Source of the DNA: Balneola sp.
Lineage (GTDB): Bacteria; Bacteroidota; Rhodothermia; Balneolales; Balneolaceae
Reading direction: 5' to 3'
DNA length: 64,000 nt
Assembly: GCA_028284195.1 (NCBI GenBank)
Contig: JANQSE010000006.1
Location: forward strand, 434,001-498,000
Shown here: positions 8,030-16,487 of the stretch, piece by piece
Layout: each line of letters starts with the position of its first letter
Numbering within the stretch: the stretch's first letter is position 1
The notes under the pieces: model-generated
Databases searched by the model: none
Seen by the model: the letters and a program-made list of their open reading frames with translations, nothing else
What the model was told of the DNA's origin: nothing
Translations under genes and position numbers: made by a program

Positions 8030-9403
8030 TTGTACTTGTTTGATGATATTAGAAATAAAGAGGAAGGTTCAGCACTTATCACTGTGCTTATTATAACCAT
8101 GATCATTTCTTTGTTTATCGTTGGTATTCTGGGAGCTTTGTATGTGCAGGTATCTTTTATCCAGAGAGATATTAACGAAGCAAAAGCTCAGTACAAAGCA
8201 GAGGAAGGAGTATTCAGGTTACTGGATAGTGTTGCAAACCGGGCCGTCACCCGTATTGATACAGTAGTTTATGTTCAGGATAGCAGCAGGGTACAGCTTT
8301 CGATGAACCCCTTTGGAGGAGTGTATTCGGTTCAATCAATAGTAAAAAGTGGCAATAAAGATATAGCCCTTACTGTGGTAGTGGGAGAAAAAGCTTCTTC
8401 TGTATTTGACAAGGCATTGATGATTGGTGATGAAACTTCAGCCTTAAATGTAACCGGCTCTACTAACATAAAAGGAGATATTATTACGGGGAAAGAGGGA
8501 GTACAGGAAAGCAGTTTTAAAGGATTTCCATTTAGCGGAAAAATTGAAGGAGACAGCTATGAGATTGGAGACGATGTTGAGTTCCCGGAGTTTGATACTC
8601 GGCTTTTCCAGGATTTCATAGAAAACACAAACGAATTGTTCGGGAAAAGGAATTTGCCTTCCATCAGGGTGGCAGATCGAAAAAGTGATCTTTTTAACTG
8701 GAGTTCAACACGGGACACGGTATTCTTTATCAAAGACCTGGTGATAGAACAAAATGAGTTTTTTGAGGTTCCTGCAAACAAAACCCTTCTGGTAGATGGC
8801 AACATAATGATTGATGGGGAACTGAAAGTGGGTGCTTTTTCCAAAGTACTTTCTGATGATACACTAATGGTTTCCGGAAAATTAGAAGGAACTGATTTTA
8901 TTGCCTATGCCGAAACGGTTTTGGAAGTAGGAGGCGAATCAGAAGCAAGCGGGCAGTTTATTTCTTCTGGCCGGATTTATGTAAGTGGCAATAGTTATCT
9001 GCAATACCCAAGTGTACTATACACTTCTATGGAATTTTTTGATGGAAATGAACCTGAGGTAATAAAAATATCTGATCAGGCTGTGCTGAATGGGACCATT
9101 ATTTATCCGGTTGAAAATAATATTGCAACACGGGAACTATTTCGGGTAAAAGTAGGAAAATCAGCGACAGTACGGGGAGGTATCTATACCTTAAGCCAAA
9201 CAGAATTGGAGGGAAACATCCTGGGTACAGTAGCCACCAATCAATTTTATTTTTACGAATCACCCACAACCTACATAAACTGGTTGAAGGACGTAAGCGT
9301 TGATGTTACAGGCAGACCGGAGAATTATATTATGCCCGTAGGTTTTTCTGATACCACCCAGTTTGGGATTTTGAACTGGCAAATAAATCGAGAGGCTCCA
9401 TGA
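8030..9403 (+). CDS. PilX-like pilus assembly protein with beta-solenoid body
   Basis: 457 residues. The start is a TTG at 8030 (another TTG at 8036 is possible); no in-frame ATG precedes the membrane segment. The N-terminus EEGSALITVLIITMIISLF resembles the PilX/prepilin hydrophobic helix (Gly followed by a 20-residue stretch), without a Glu at +5. Residues ~135-400 are short repeated beta-turns (VDGNIMIDGELKVGAF, VSGKLEGTDFIAYAETVLE) that look like a bactofilin-like or right-handed beta-solenoid. It is first of four tightly packed genes (4-bp overlap with the next) and so is probably the capping or minor-pilin component of a type IV-pilus-like or T2SS-like fibre. Confidence 0.6.
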   Translation: MYLFDDIRNKEEGSALITVLIITMIISLFIVGILGALYVQVSFIQRDINEAKAQYKAEEGVFRLLDSVANRAVTRIDTVVYVQDSSRVQLSMNPFGGVYSVQSIVKSGNKDIALTVVVGEKASSVFDKALMIGDETSALNVTGSTNIKGDIITGKEGVQESSFKGFPFSGKIEGDSYEIGDDVEFPEFDTRLFQDFIENTNELFGKRNLPSIRVADRKSDLFNWSSTRDTVFFIKDLVIEQNEFFEVPANKTLLVDGNIMIDGELKVGAFSKVLSDDTLMVSGKLEGTDFIAYAETVLEVGGESEASGQFISSGRIYVSGNSYLQYPSVLYTSMEFFDGNEPEVIKISDQAVLNGTIIYPVENNIATRELFRVKVGKSATVRGGIYTLSQTELEGNILGTVATNQFYFYESPTTYINWLKDVSVDVTGRPENYIMPVGFSDTTQFGILNWQINREAP

Positions 9404-9744
9404 GTAACGAATCGGGATACAGTTTGGTAGAATCATTGGTAGCTATGGCACTGCTGATGGCGGTCTTGGTTCCGGCAGCGATGGCTCTTATTTATATTGG
9501 AAGCACACCTATAGCCAAAGATAAGATCGAGAGTTTCAGCCACGCCAGAAATCAAATGGAATATGTACTATCAAGCCATGATGCAGGATCCGGAACTATT
9601 GAAGTGGATGGAAAATGGTTGGTAAAAACAATGGTAGATAGTACTTCAAACCTATATACTATCCGGGTAAAAGTATTTAAACATGATACATTGTCTTCTC
9701 CATTAATTGAATTGCAAACTGCAAGGATATGGTACAGGGAATAA
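9400..9744 (+). CDS. Prepilin-like protein (PilV/GspI-type minor pilin)
   Basis: 114 residues. N-terminal prepilin motif: SNESG then YSLVESLVAMALLMAVLVPA, i.e. Gly before the cleavage site, Glu at +5 and a long hydrophobic helix, the site read by prepilin peptidase. The remainder is a small C-terminal pilin domain (EYVLSSHDAGSGTIEVDGKW). The length fits GspI/PilV minor pilins. The ATG overlaps the stop of the preceding gene (ATGA) and its own end overlaps the following gene by 16 bases, so translation is coupled. Minor-pilin subtype is inferred from order only. Confidence 0.75.
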   Translation: MSNESGYSLVESLVAMALLMAVLVPAAMALIYIGSTPIAKDKIESFSHARNQMEYVLSSHDAGSGTIEVDGKWLVKTMVDSTSNLYTIRVKVFKHDTLSSPLIELQTARIWYRE

Positions 9745-10223
9745 ATAAAGAAGAAGGATTTACCTTAGTAGAGATACTCGTTGCAATCACCATTACCACC
9801 ATTGTGCTGGGCTTGGTTTCTTCTATCTTTATTTTTGTGAACCAGCAGTATCTGAAAGGAGATTCAAATCTGAAATTCTATAACAATATGCACATCGTAC
9901 ACACAAAATTGTTCAACGATTTGCGATATGCGGATGATATAAGTGTAACAGATACCACAATTGTTCTCAGACACAAAACCAAAGTTAATGTGTACACCAT
10001 TTCAGAAAAAAGATTAATGCTGAACAGTGCGGAGTTGAAATCAGAGAAAATAGACAGTTTATATATTAGAAGTTTTAAGCTGGATGAAGAAAAGAACCTG
10101 GCAGAATGGGAGTTATTACAAAAACAAGGAGCAAAAGAGTTGAGTATCAAATCAGCCATGTTTCTCAGAAAACCAAATCTATGGAATACTACCAATCCTT
10201 TATCTTCAAGTTCCGGAGAATGA
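9729..10223 (+). CDS. Prepilin-like protein (PilW/GspJ-type minor pilin)
   Basis: 164 residues. Clear type IV prepilin signal: KEEG then FTLVEILVAITITTIVLGLV, with Glu at +5 after the predicted cleavage. The globular part carries a run of beta-strands (DDISVTDTTIVLRHKTKV). The order in the operon (third of four, after a GspI/PilV-like gene) and the size suggest a GspJ/PilW-type minor pilin. It should sit at the inner membrane or fibre tip. No cysteine pair is seen. Confidence 0.8.
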   Translation: MVQGINKEEGFTLVEILVAITITTIVLGLVSSIFIFVNQQYLKGDSNLKFYNNMHIVHTKLFNDLRYADDISVTDTTIVLRHKTKVNVYTISEKRLMLNSAELKSEKIDSLYIRSFKLDEEKNLAEWELLQKQGAKELSIKSAMFLRKPNLWNTTNPLSSSSGE

Positions 10224-10226
10224 CCA

Positions 10227-11351
10227 GTGGCTAAATTACCTCCATCGCTACAAAAAGCATCCAAAAAGAAAAGAGAAAACTTGCTTTCCAGAGAGTTGTC
10301 TCTTCCGTTTACAAAAGAAGTACCAGACAAAGAAGTGATTGAATTTACCAGAAACCTTGCGGTAATGCTGAAGGCTAAACTTCCGTTGGTGAAAGCGTTA
10401 GATACCACATCGAAACAGATATCTCACAAAAAATTCAAGCATATCGTAGATGATATTAAAAGGCAGGTAAAAAAGGGAAAAAGCTTATCCAAAGCTTTTG
10501 AAATGTATCCTAAGGTATTCGATCAAATTTATGTGCAGCTTTCTAAAGTGGGGGAAGTGTCCGGGGTTCTGGACGATATATTGTTAAGATTATCAGGGTA
10601 TCAGGAAAAATCGTATAAGTTGAAGCAACGGGTGAGAATGGCCATGGTTTATCCATCCATTATAATTGGGGTAGCTGTTTTTGCGGTAACTTTTTTGTTG
10701 GTTTTTGTTGTGCCAACCTTTGTGGATATGTATGCGGATTTTAATGCGGAGCTTCCCGGGCCTACAAAAGTAATTTTGGCCGTTAGTAAATTTCTAACGG
10801 ATAATGTGCTTTTAATAAGCGTAGCTATAATTGTATCAGTGATAGGATTAAGCTATTTCTCAAAATCAGAACAGGGCAGCAAAGTAATTGACGGCCTGAA
10901 ACTGCGGGTACCTTATTTCGGTGAGCTATATAAAAAAAGCCTGGTTGGTCAGCTTACCAAAACATTATCCACACTTTTACACAGCGGAGTTACTTTGTCA
11001 GAATCCATAACTGTTTTAAAAAACTCGTCTTCAAATTCTGTACTTAGGTCAGAGATTCAATTAATGGGCTCTGCATTAACCAAAGGCAAAAGCCTTAATA
11101 AATCTTTAGAAGACAGTAAAATCTTCCCGATTGTGGTTACACAAATGATCAGTGTGGGAGAAGAAACCGCCAGCCTTGATGAAATGTTGGAACAAGTAGC
11201 CGATCTTTTTGAAGAAGAAGTAGATATTATGGTTGAGGGGTTAACATCAATCATTGAACCTGTGCTTATCGTTTTTATCGGGCTGATATTGGGAGCAATT
11301 ATCGTAGCACTTTATTTACCAATCTTTGAATTGGTTAATGTGGTAGGTTGA
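10227..11351 (+). CDS. Type II secretion/type IV pilus inner-membrane protein, GspF/PilC family
   Basis: 374 residues, GTG start three bases after the preceding stop. Two T2SSF repeats: residues ~38-160 (EFTRNLAVMLKAKLPLVKAL, later MVYPSIIIGVAVFAVTF) and ~240-365 (LTKTLSTLLHSGVTLSESI, ISVGEETASLDEMLEQVADL). Three membrane helices are visible (~144-168, ~195-215, ~345-368). GspF/PilC proteins are the inner-membrane platform that works with a PilB/GspE ATPase on pilin assembly. The ATPase and secretin are not in this window, so the machine must be completed elsewhere in the genome. Confidence 0.9.
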   Translation: MAKLPPSLQKASKKKRENLLSRELSLPFTKEVPDKEVIEFTRNLAVMLKAKLPLVKALDTTSKQISHKKFKHIVDDIKRQVKKGKSLSKAFEMYPKVFDQIYVQLSKVGEVSGVLDDILLRLSGYQEKSYKLKQRVRMAMVYPSIIIGVAVFAVTFLLVFVVPTFVDMYADFNAELPGPTKVILAVSKFLTDNVLLISVAIIVSVIGLSYFSKSEQGSKVIDGLKLRVPYFGELYKKSLVGQLTKTLSTLLHSGVTLSESITVLKNSSSNSVLRSEIQLMGSALTKGKSLNKSLEDSKIFPIVVTQMISVGEETASLDEMLEQVADLFEEEVDIMVEGLTSIIEPVLIVFIGLILGAIIVALYLPIFELVNVVG

Positions 11352-11400
11352 CGTAGCTTCTTGTTTTTCAGTTGTTCTCATTTACAAATTTGAACAGTTT

Positions 11401-11443
11401 TTTTGTTTGATAATGTAGTTTTTAGATGCATCATCAAACAAAA
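11401..11443. repeat. 15-bp near-perfect hairpin after the pilin operon
   Basis: TTTTGTTTGATAATG (11401-11415) pairs with CATCATCAAACAAAA (11429-11443) with one mismatch and a 13-base loop. It lies between the GspF/PilC gene and the NTF2-like gene, 18 bases before the latter's ATG. It lacks a GC-rich stem and a following T-run, so it is a poor intrinsic terminator; an operator or RNA-stability element is as likely. Confidence 0.5.
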
Positions 11444-11461
11444 TTATCATAAAAAGAGGTT

Positions 11462-11947
11462 ATGAAAGAAAGAATAAGAATAAAGATATCAGCAATTTTA
11501 TTGTGCATACTATGCTTAACTGCCGTTTCTGCCAGCGCCCAACCATCAGACAAAGAACAAGTACTTAAACAAATAGAAACTCTGTTTGATGGCATGAGAG
11601 CCGGAGACAGCAGTAAAGTGGCTCAGGTTTTTACACCGGATGCAACCATACACTCCATTTTCAGAGATCGTGAAGGAAAAGTTCAGTTTAGAGCCGGCTC
11701 ATTAAACGCTTTCAAGAATGCGGTAGGTACTCCTCACGACCAAATTTGGGATGAGCGTGTTGCCAATATAAAAGTGAATGTGGATGGAGACATGGCCGTT
11801 GCCTGGGTTCCTTATTCTTTTTATCTCGGAGATAATTTTTCCCATTGCGGGGTAAATTCATTTCAATTTATGAAAACACCGAAAGGCTGGAAAGCAATTT
11901 CTATTGTTGATACCCGGCGCAGAACAAATTGTGTCGAAGATTTATAA
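11462..11947 (+). CDS. Exported NTF2-like (SnoaL/DUF4440-type) protein
   Basis: 161 residues with a signal peptide ending near SASAQ (residue 26). The mature part is an NTF2-like cone: helix DKEQVLKQIETLFDGMRAGD, the characteristic VAQVFTPDATIHS strand-turn, and the closing sheet MAVAWVPYSFYLGDNF, MKTPKGWKAISIVDTRR. Such proteins are small binding or enzymatic domains with diverse ligands, so no reaction is claimed. Good ribosome binding site (AAAGAGG 5 bases before ATG). A bidirectional terminator follows. Confidence 0.8.
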   Translation: MKERIRIKISAILLCILCLTAVSASAQPSDKEQVLKQIETLFDGMRAGDSSKVAQVFTPDATIHSIFRDREGKVQFRAGSLNAFKNAVGTPHDQIWDERVANIKVNVDGDMAVAWVPYSFYLGDNFSHCGVNSFQFMKTPKGWKAISIVDTRRRTNCVEDL

Positions 11948-12017
11948 ATGAAAAATCCCGATAACCCTATTCCGGCAAAATATTTTAATAGCAATTAACT
12001 GGAAAATATAAGCCATA

Positions 12018-12052
12018 AAAAAAGCCTTTCAGTTTTCTGAGAGGCTTTTTTA
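12018..12052. terminator. Bidirectional intrinsic terminator
   Basis: Stem AAGCCTTTCAG (12022-12032), loop TTTT, stem CTGAGAGGCTT (12037-12047) with one G-T wobble, flanked by A-runs on the left and T-runs on the right. It would end the NTF2-like transcript on the plus strand and the histone H1-like transcript on the minus strand. Confidence 0.85.
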
Positions 12053-12070
12053 TAAGTATAAGTAATAAAC

Positions 12071-12247
12071 TTACCCAGCGTTCTTTTTTGCCTGGATCTC
12101 AAGTCTGATTTCCTGAGCCAGTTTTTTAAGATCTTGAAGTCCTTTACGTGCACGTGTACCTGCTGCTTTGTTGCCTTTGTCGTAAAATTTCTCCATTTCA
12201 GCTGTTGTCGATTCAACTAAGTTTTGTAATTCTGATACTCTACTCAT
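12071..12247 (-). CDS. Histone H1-like small basic protein
   Basis: A 58-residue gene: start ATG at 12245-12247, stop at 12071-12073. It begins MSRVSELQNLVESTTAEMEK, continues KFYDKGNKAAGTRARKGLQDL and ends LEIQAKKNAG. Lys/Arg-rich with a helical centre, it matches the Hc1/histone H1-like proteins widespread in Bacteroidota, thought to bind and compact DNA. Its RBS lies in GGAGATAC just upstream. It is followed by the strong terminator at 12018-12052, so it is a monocistronic unit. Identification rests on recognising the KFYDKGNKAAGTR pattern. Confidence 0.85.
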   Translation of the reverse strand: MSRVSELQNLVESTTAEMEKFYDKGNKAAGTRARKGLQDLKKLAQEIRLEIQAKKNAG

Positions 12248-12377
12248 TATGTATCTCCGTTAATTGTTTGTTAAAATTATCTTCCATTAGGAAACTGCGT
12301 TGAAGCTATCGAATAAGGGCTATCCAGTCAAATTAAAAAGTGCTTTTTTTTAATTTTAATGCACAAAGTTTGCAGAA

Positions 12378-13022
12378 TTATTGAATAATTGAACAGTTTT
12401 TGAGGTTTGGCCACTCAGAAAAGTTCAATCCGGTGGTCAATTTTACTTTTTTGGTTAAATGAAGCTGCTCTTCGGAAAGGTGCTTGCCTTTAAAAATATC
12501 CGACAGGTTTTTCCATTCTAAATCTGGAGGATAATCTGAAGCCACATATAGTTCCGGGCTCGTATCCTGAGAAAAAATTACAATTTCATGATCTTTCAAT
12601 TCAGTAAAGAGAAACTCGATCAATGCTATGGGAGGTACATACTCGGGCTTCCCTGCATTATCAACTAAGCTTGAAAGAAGTAACATAGGAGAAGCCAGGA
12701 GTGCATTAAATACCTTTCTATTGAGCTGAGGCTTACCATTTATAATTTTGATTAATTCTTTTTGGTACCCATGTAATCCAATGGTGGAAACACCATGATC
12801 TGCAAATAAAGCTACAAGCCTGTGGTTAAGGTCCATAATCGCTCGTTTTCTGGCATCCTCGCGCATCATACCCGTTTGTATTAATCTATTGGTGTACTCG
12901 CTATCACCATGAACTAGAATACCTTTGCGGGCACCTTGAGTTTTAAGAGCTTGAGCCAGCGATTTAAGAAAAACAGGGTTATCCAGGTGATCGTAATCGA
13001 TAAGAGCAATATACTTTAGCAC
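12378..13022 (-). CDS. Degenerate amino-acid-kinase-fold protein
   Basis: 214 residues. Residues ~30-90 (GARKGILVHGDSEYTNRLIQ ... DLNHRLVALFADHGVSTIGL) parallel acetylglutamate kinase (VHGGG..., then the helix and GV.A.GL), but the usual N-terminal K-x-G-G nucleotide motif is replaced by IALIDYDH and the second Gly of VHGG is Asp. The later region (PMLLLSSLVDNAGKPEYVPP) echoes the kinase's P-V-I strand. So the fold looks retained but the phosphate-binding residues do not. It starts 2 bases after the cytidine-deaminase-like gene and is probably co-translated. Kinase activity is doubtful; a regulatory or binding role is inferred only. Confidence 0.45.
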   Translation of the reverse strand: MLKYIALIDYDHLDNPVFLKSLAQALKTQGARKGILVHGDSEYTNRLIQTGMMREDARKRAIMDLNHRLVALFADHGVSTIGLHGYQKELIKIINGKPQLNRKVFNALLASPMLLLSSLVDNAGKPEYVPPIALIEFLFTELKDHEIVIFSQDTSPELYVASDYPPDLEWKNLSDIFKGKHLSEEQLHLTKKVKLTTGLNFSEWPNLKNCSIIQ

Positions 13023-13024
13023 AG

Positions 13025-13732
13025 CTACTTTCCCAGCGAGGTTGAAGTGAAACTGAATGGCAATAAGTGATTTGAAAAGTGTACCGACAAAGTATCATCT
13101 GCATGATACAAATTGAGTTTGTGAGCCGGCATATGTTGATGAATAACTTGCCTGCAAGCTCCACAAGGGCTGCTGAACTCTCCCTTTGCGGTGTGTAAAC
13201 TCATCTCAATAAAACCCGAATACCCAAGGGCCAAAGCTTTTGCCAAAGCAAGGCGCTCTGCACAAATTCCTTTTGTCCAGTCACTCACTTCCACATTTAC
13301 AGCAGTAACAGCGTTATTATTTTCACAAAAAAGAATAGCCGAAACAGGGAAGTCAGAATTAGAAGCTACTGCCTTTGAAAGTAGTTTTTTTAGATGCTTC
13401 TTTGCTTCATGTTCTTCTATGCTAATGCAATGATTTTGGAATTCGATGTGGCCGATGAGATCTACGGGTGAAATCTCAAGATCAAATTCCTGTACCCAAA
13501 AACCTTGCTGTTCAAGAGCAGCATCATTTTTTAGAATCAGTTTCTTTGGGAGGTCACCTTCAGATAAACAAAAACAACATGCTGCTTGAATGGCGGGGAT
13601 TGTAAGAGGAAATGAAATATTTTCGACCCGTACGCCTGGGTAGTAAGCTCCTGATACACCTTGAATTATACAAGCTCTTGGCGATGCAGAATATGGAACA
13701 AAGGCGCGGTTTTCGAGTTCGGTCCAGTTCAT
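13025..13732 (-). CDS. Two-domain cytidine-deaminase-like protein with degenerate N-half
   Basis: 235 residues. The C-terminal half has the zinc and catalytic motifs of cytidine deaminase: CAE at 157-159 (GICAERLALAKALALG) and PCGAC at 189-193. The N-terminal half resembles the same repeat (YSASPRACIIQGVSGAYYPG, then RVENISFPLTIPAIQAA), but the CAE position reads PAI. Two-domain deaminases such as that of E. coli keep the active centre in the N-half; here it appears to be in the C-half. Substrate is probably a pyrimidine nucleoside, but could be another base-modified nucleoside. Upstream partner of the kinase-fold gene, and 11 bases downstream of the penicillin acylase gene. Confidence 0.65.
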   Translation of the reverse strand: MNWTELENRAFVPYSASPRACIIQGVSGAYYPGVRVENISFPLTIPAIQAACCFCLSEGDLPKKLILKNDAALEQQGFWVQEFDLEISPVDLIGHIEFQNHCISIEEHEAKKHLKKLLSKAVASNSDFPVSAILFCENNNAVTAVNVEVSDWTKGICAERLALAKALALGYSGFIEMSLHTAKGEFSSPCGACRQVIHQHMPAHKLNLYHADDTLSVHFSNHLLPFSFTSTSLGK

Positions 13733-13743
13733 TATTATTGCAA

Positions 13744-16200
13744 CTAATTTTGAACAGGTGTTAAGCGCATACTTCTGAGTTCAGACTTTGAAAACAGAGT
13801 GCTATCCTGATATAGCATTCTGTATTGCCCATTGAGCCACATTTCTGTTTGATCGCCAAAATGTTCTGAAAATGGCCGGGCAGATTGTCCGGTAGGAGTA
13901 ATCGTTTTAATTGCACTCATATCCGAAAAATCGACAATTCGGCGAATGGAGGGACCCAGCACCATATTGTACGGTTTGTTCCAGCTGTACTGCGCATTAT
14001 CTACGCTCATTCCATGTCCGTCAATTTCATAGGGGCCTTTGCTGAGAACATTATCCACAATCATTTTTAAATATGCCGGAGCATCAGGATTCTCTACAGC
14101 CTGTGAGAAGAGAGGAGGGCGAAGCGATAATTTGTGCAGCTGTTCCCAGCGCCAGTCTTCTGATTGCTGGCCAAGTGAATCACTTAAAAACAAAATGGCA
14201 TCCTGCATACTTTTTAAAATAATATCTGATCGGTTTTCCAAATCAGGAGTTGAAATATTATCAAAGAAAGAAGTAGAATCGGCTTCAAGAAGAGTACTCA
14301 TTGTTCGTACAGGGATATTTTCATGATGAAGGAAGTTTGAATATGCTTCTTCCCCAAATTCATCTTCTAATGTGTTTTTTGTTAGGTGATAAAAGAATAC
14401 ATCAAAAATGGACGCTGCGGTGGCGTTTTTGGAATATTTGAAATCCCAGTTTTCTAAGTAAGAAACGGCATTATCGAAATTGTACACCTTTTGATTCCGA
14501 ATAGCCTCTAATACAAGGGGAACGATTTTTTCAGCATGTTTTGAGTGCGTATCATTCTGGAGTTCGGAATAAAGTTCCGGAGTAAGCTTCTCATTCGATT
14601 CGAGAAATTCGGTAATTCTTTGAATTCTTGAAGGCGGCTCCCAGAATGTAGCCAGATAATGATCGTAGTTATCGGTAGTAATTTTGTTGTTCGCATTAGC
14701 TATCCAGCCCTTTTCGGGGTTAATTACATGCGGCATTTCTTCGTGAGGGATGTATCCCAGCCAGTCGTCATCAGGATCCCAGCCGCGGCGTAATGCAACT
14801 TTATCTCCGGTTCTTATCGGTAGTTTTGCGGTAGAGAACATGGCGATGTTTCCTTCCCGGTCACCATACATGAAATTCTGTCCGGGCACTCCAAAATGGG
14901 GCAAGGCATCTTTAAAATCTTGGAAGGTATTTGCCCAATTTATCTGATGCAGTGTTCGGAATTCGTTACTCATATCATAACCGGTCCATTGCATAGAAAT
15001 AACTTTCCTGTCTGTTAAGCCTCTGGCGGGATAGATATCAGAAATAACCGGACCATGTTTGGTGTAACGGATCTCAACCAGTTCATCATCCGAATCTTTA
15101 ACTTTAATTACTTCTCTGATCTTCCTGAACTGTTCATAAATGGCTGTGCTGTCATTCAAAGAATCGGCCACATATCTGCCCCGGTCTAATGGATCAACTA
15201 ACTCGATAAAGAAATCAGTATCGTCCGCCATGATATTAGTAAGCGACCATGCCATCTCATCATTCTGCCCAAGAACCACACCGGGAACTCCCGCAAGGGT
15301 TGCCCCTGATACATTTTTCCCGTTTACATTCAAATGAACTTCATACCATTTTCCCGGCATATCCAGCCCAAGGTGAGGATCTCCAGCCAGCAAAGGATAG
15401 CCGGTATTTGTTTTAGAACCATCAACAACCCAGGCGTTACTTCCCACATGGGTGCCTTGTATCTGCAAAAGTTCTCTTTTTTGAACTTCCTGATTGAGCA
15501 TAGGCATTAACGAGGCCGTTAATCGAATGGATTCATCGTCGTTCAAAGAAGTTGGAGTATCTTCTGGAAGGCGAAGTCTTAGTTGTTCAAACTGTTCTGG
15601 CGACATTTTGTTTTGAAGGTATCCGTACATTACTTCTGTCCACCAGCTCATGTTTAATTCCCATGCCATCAAGCGGGTTATAGCAATCGACCGGGTTGGC
15701 GTCCATTCAAAAGGTTCAATTCCTGTTAAAGCAAATTCGATGGGCAGCTTCTTATTGTTTTCTTCAACAAAAGCATTAACGCCATCAGCATAAGATTGCA
15801 GCAGGGCCCGTTCTTCATCATTTAATACTTCTTGCTCCAGTTGAACGGCTGTTTTCCAAAAACCTAAAGTTCGTTGGTATTTATCAAGATCTAATAACTC
15901 TAGGCCAAAAAATTCAGCAAAACGGCCTTGAGCGGCAATCTGAGTAAGTGTCATTTGCCATAACCGGTCCTGAGCATGCACATATCCAATACTGTAGTAG
16001 AGGTCGTTCATATTGTTGGAATAAATATGAGGTACTCCGAATTCATCCCAATGTATATCAACCTGCGAATGTAGCCCTTCCAGAGAAACAGTTGCTTCGT
16101 AATCAGGTAGAGGCTTATAAAATGTCCAGTAAAAAGCGAGACCGCAAAACCCGGCAAACAGGATCAGAAAAAAAATAAAAAGCTTTAAAAAAGTATTCAT
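13744..16200 (-). CDS. Penicillin acylase family Ntn-hydrolase
   Basis: 818 residues, with an N-terminal hydrophobic segment (MNTFLKLFIFFLILFAGFCG) that acts as signal or anchor. The family autocleaves: spacer ending HVG and the catalytic Ser at 254 in GSNAWVVDG, the new N-terminus of the beta chain. Other family features: HWDEFGVPHIYSNNM near residue 50, AQDRLWQM near 76-83, and GDPHLGLDMPGKWYEVHL. Members hydrolyse amide bonds of penicillins, acyl-homoserine lactones or other N-acyl compounds; substrate cannot be read here. Periplasmic. It is followed by the deaminase-like and kinase-like genes in the same direction. Confidence 0.92.
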   Translation of the reverse strand: MNTFLKLFIFFLILFAGFCGLAFYWTFYKPLPDYEATVSLEGLHSQVDIHWDEFGVPHIYSNNMNDLYYSIGYVHAQDRLWQMTLTQIAAQGRFAEFFGLELLDLDKYQRTLGFWKTAVQLEQEVLNDEERALLQSYADGVNAFVEENNKKLPIEFALTGIEPFEWTPTRSIAITRLMAWELNMSWWTEVMYGYLQNKMSPEQFEQLRLRLPEDTPTSLNDDESIRLTASLMPMLNQEVQKRELLQIQGTHVGSNAWVVDGSKTNTGYPLLAGDPHLGLDMPGKWYEVHLNVNGKNVSGATLAGVPGVVLGQNDEMAWSLTNIMADDTDFFIELVDPLDRGRYVADSLNDSTAIYEQFRKIREVIKVKDSDDELVEIRYTKHGPVISDIYPARGLTDRKVISMQWTGYDMSNEFRTLHQINWANTFQDFKDALPHFGVPGQNFMYGDREGNIAMFSTAKLPIRTGDKVALRRGWDPDDDWLGYIPHEEMPHVINPEKGWIANANNKITTDNYDHYLATFWEPPSRIQRITEFLESNEKLTPELYSELQNDTHSKHAEKIVPLVLEAIRNQKVYNFDNAVSYLENWDFKYSKNATAASIFDVFFYHLTKNTLEDEFGEEAYSNFLHHENIPVRTMSTLLEADSTSFFDNISTPDLENRSDIILKSMQDAILFLSDSLGQQSEDWRWEQLHKLSLRPPLFSQAVENPDAPAYLKMIVDNVLSKGPYEIDGHGMSVDNAQYSWNKPYNMVLGPSIRRIVDFSDMSAIKTITPTGQSARPFSEHFGDQTEMWLNGQYRMLYQDSTLFSKSELRSMRLTPVQN

Positions 16201-16487
16201 TAAGTACTATGAATTTTGACAAAACAAACTTACAAATTTAGAACCTGTAATGATATAAGAGCTTCGAAGAAACAAAGATGATACTAAAATGGCTCAGAGC
16301 CCGAGAGAAGAGCCTGCCTAAAACTGAATAGGCTAAGGCAACCTATCCTTATTTTACTAATTACCTTACAAACATCTCACCCGGGGTCCTTTTGCAAATG
16401 GCAGTCATACCTCCCAACTTCACAATGGCAAGCCCCTCTAAAACTTAGTACCTTTGTCGAAATTTGAATTTAAAACTACATCAGGAA

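Noticed and set aside
11995-12216. 73-residue minus-strand reading frame
   Set aside because: It is an out-of-frame shadow of the histone H1-like gene and includes the terminator.
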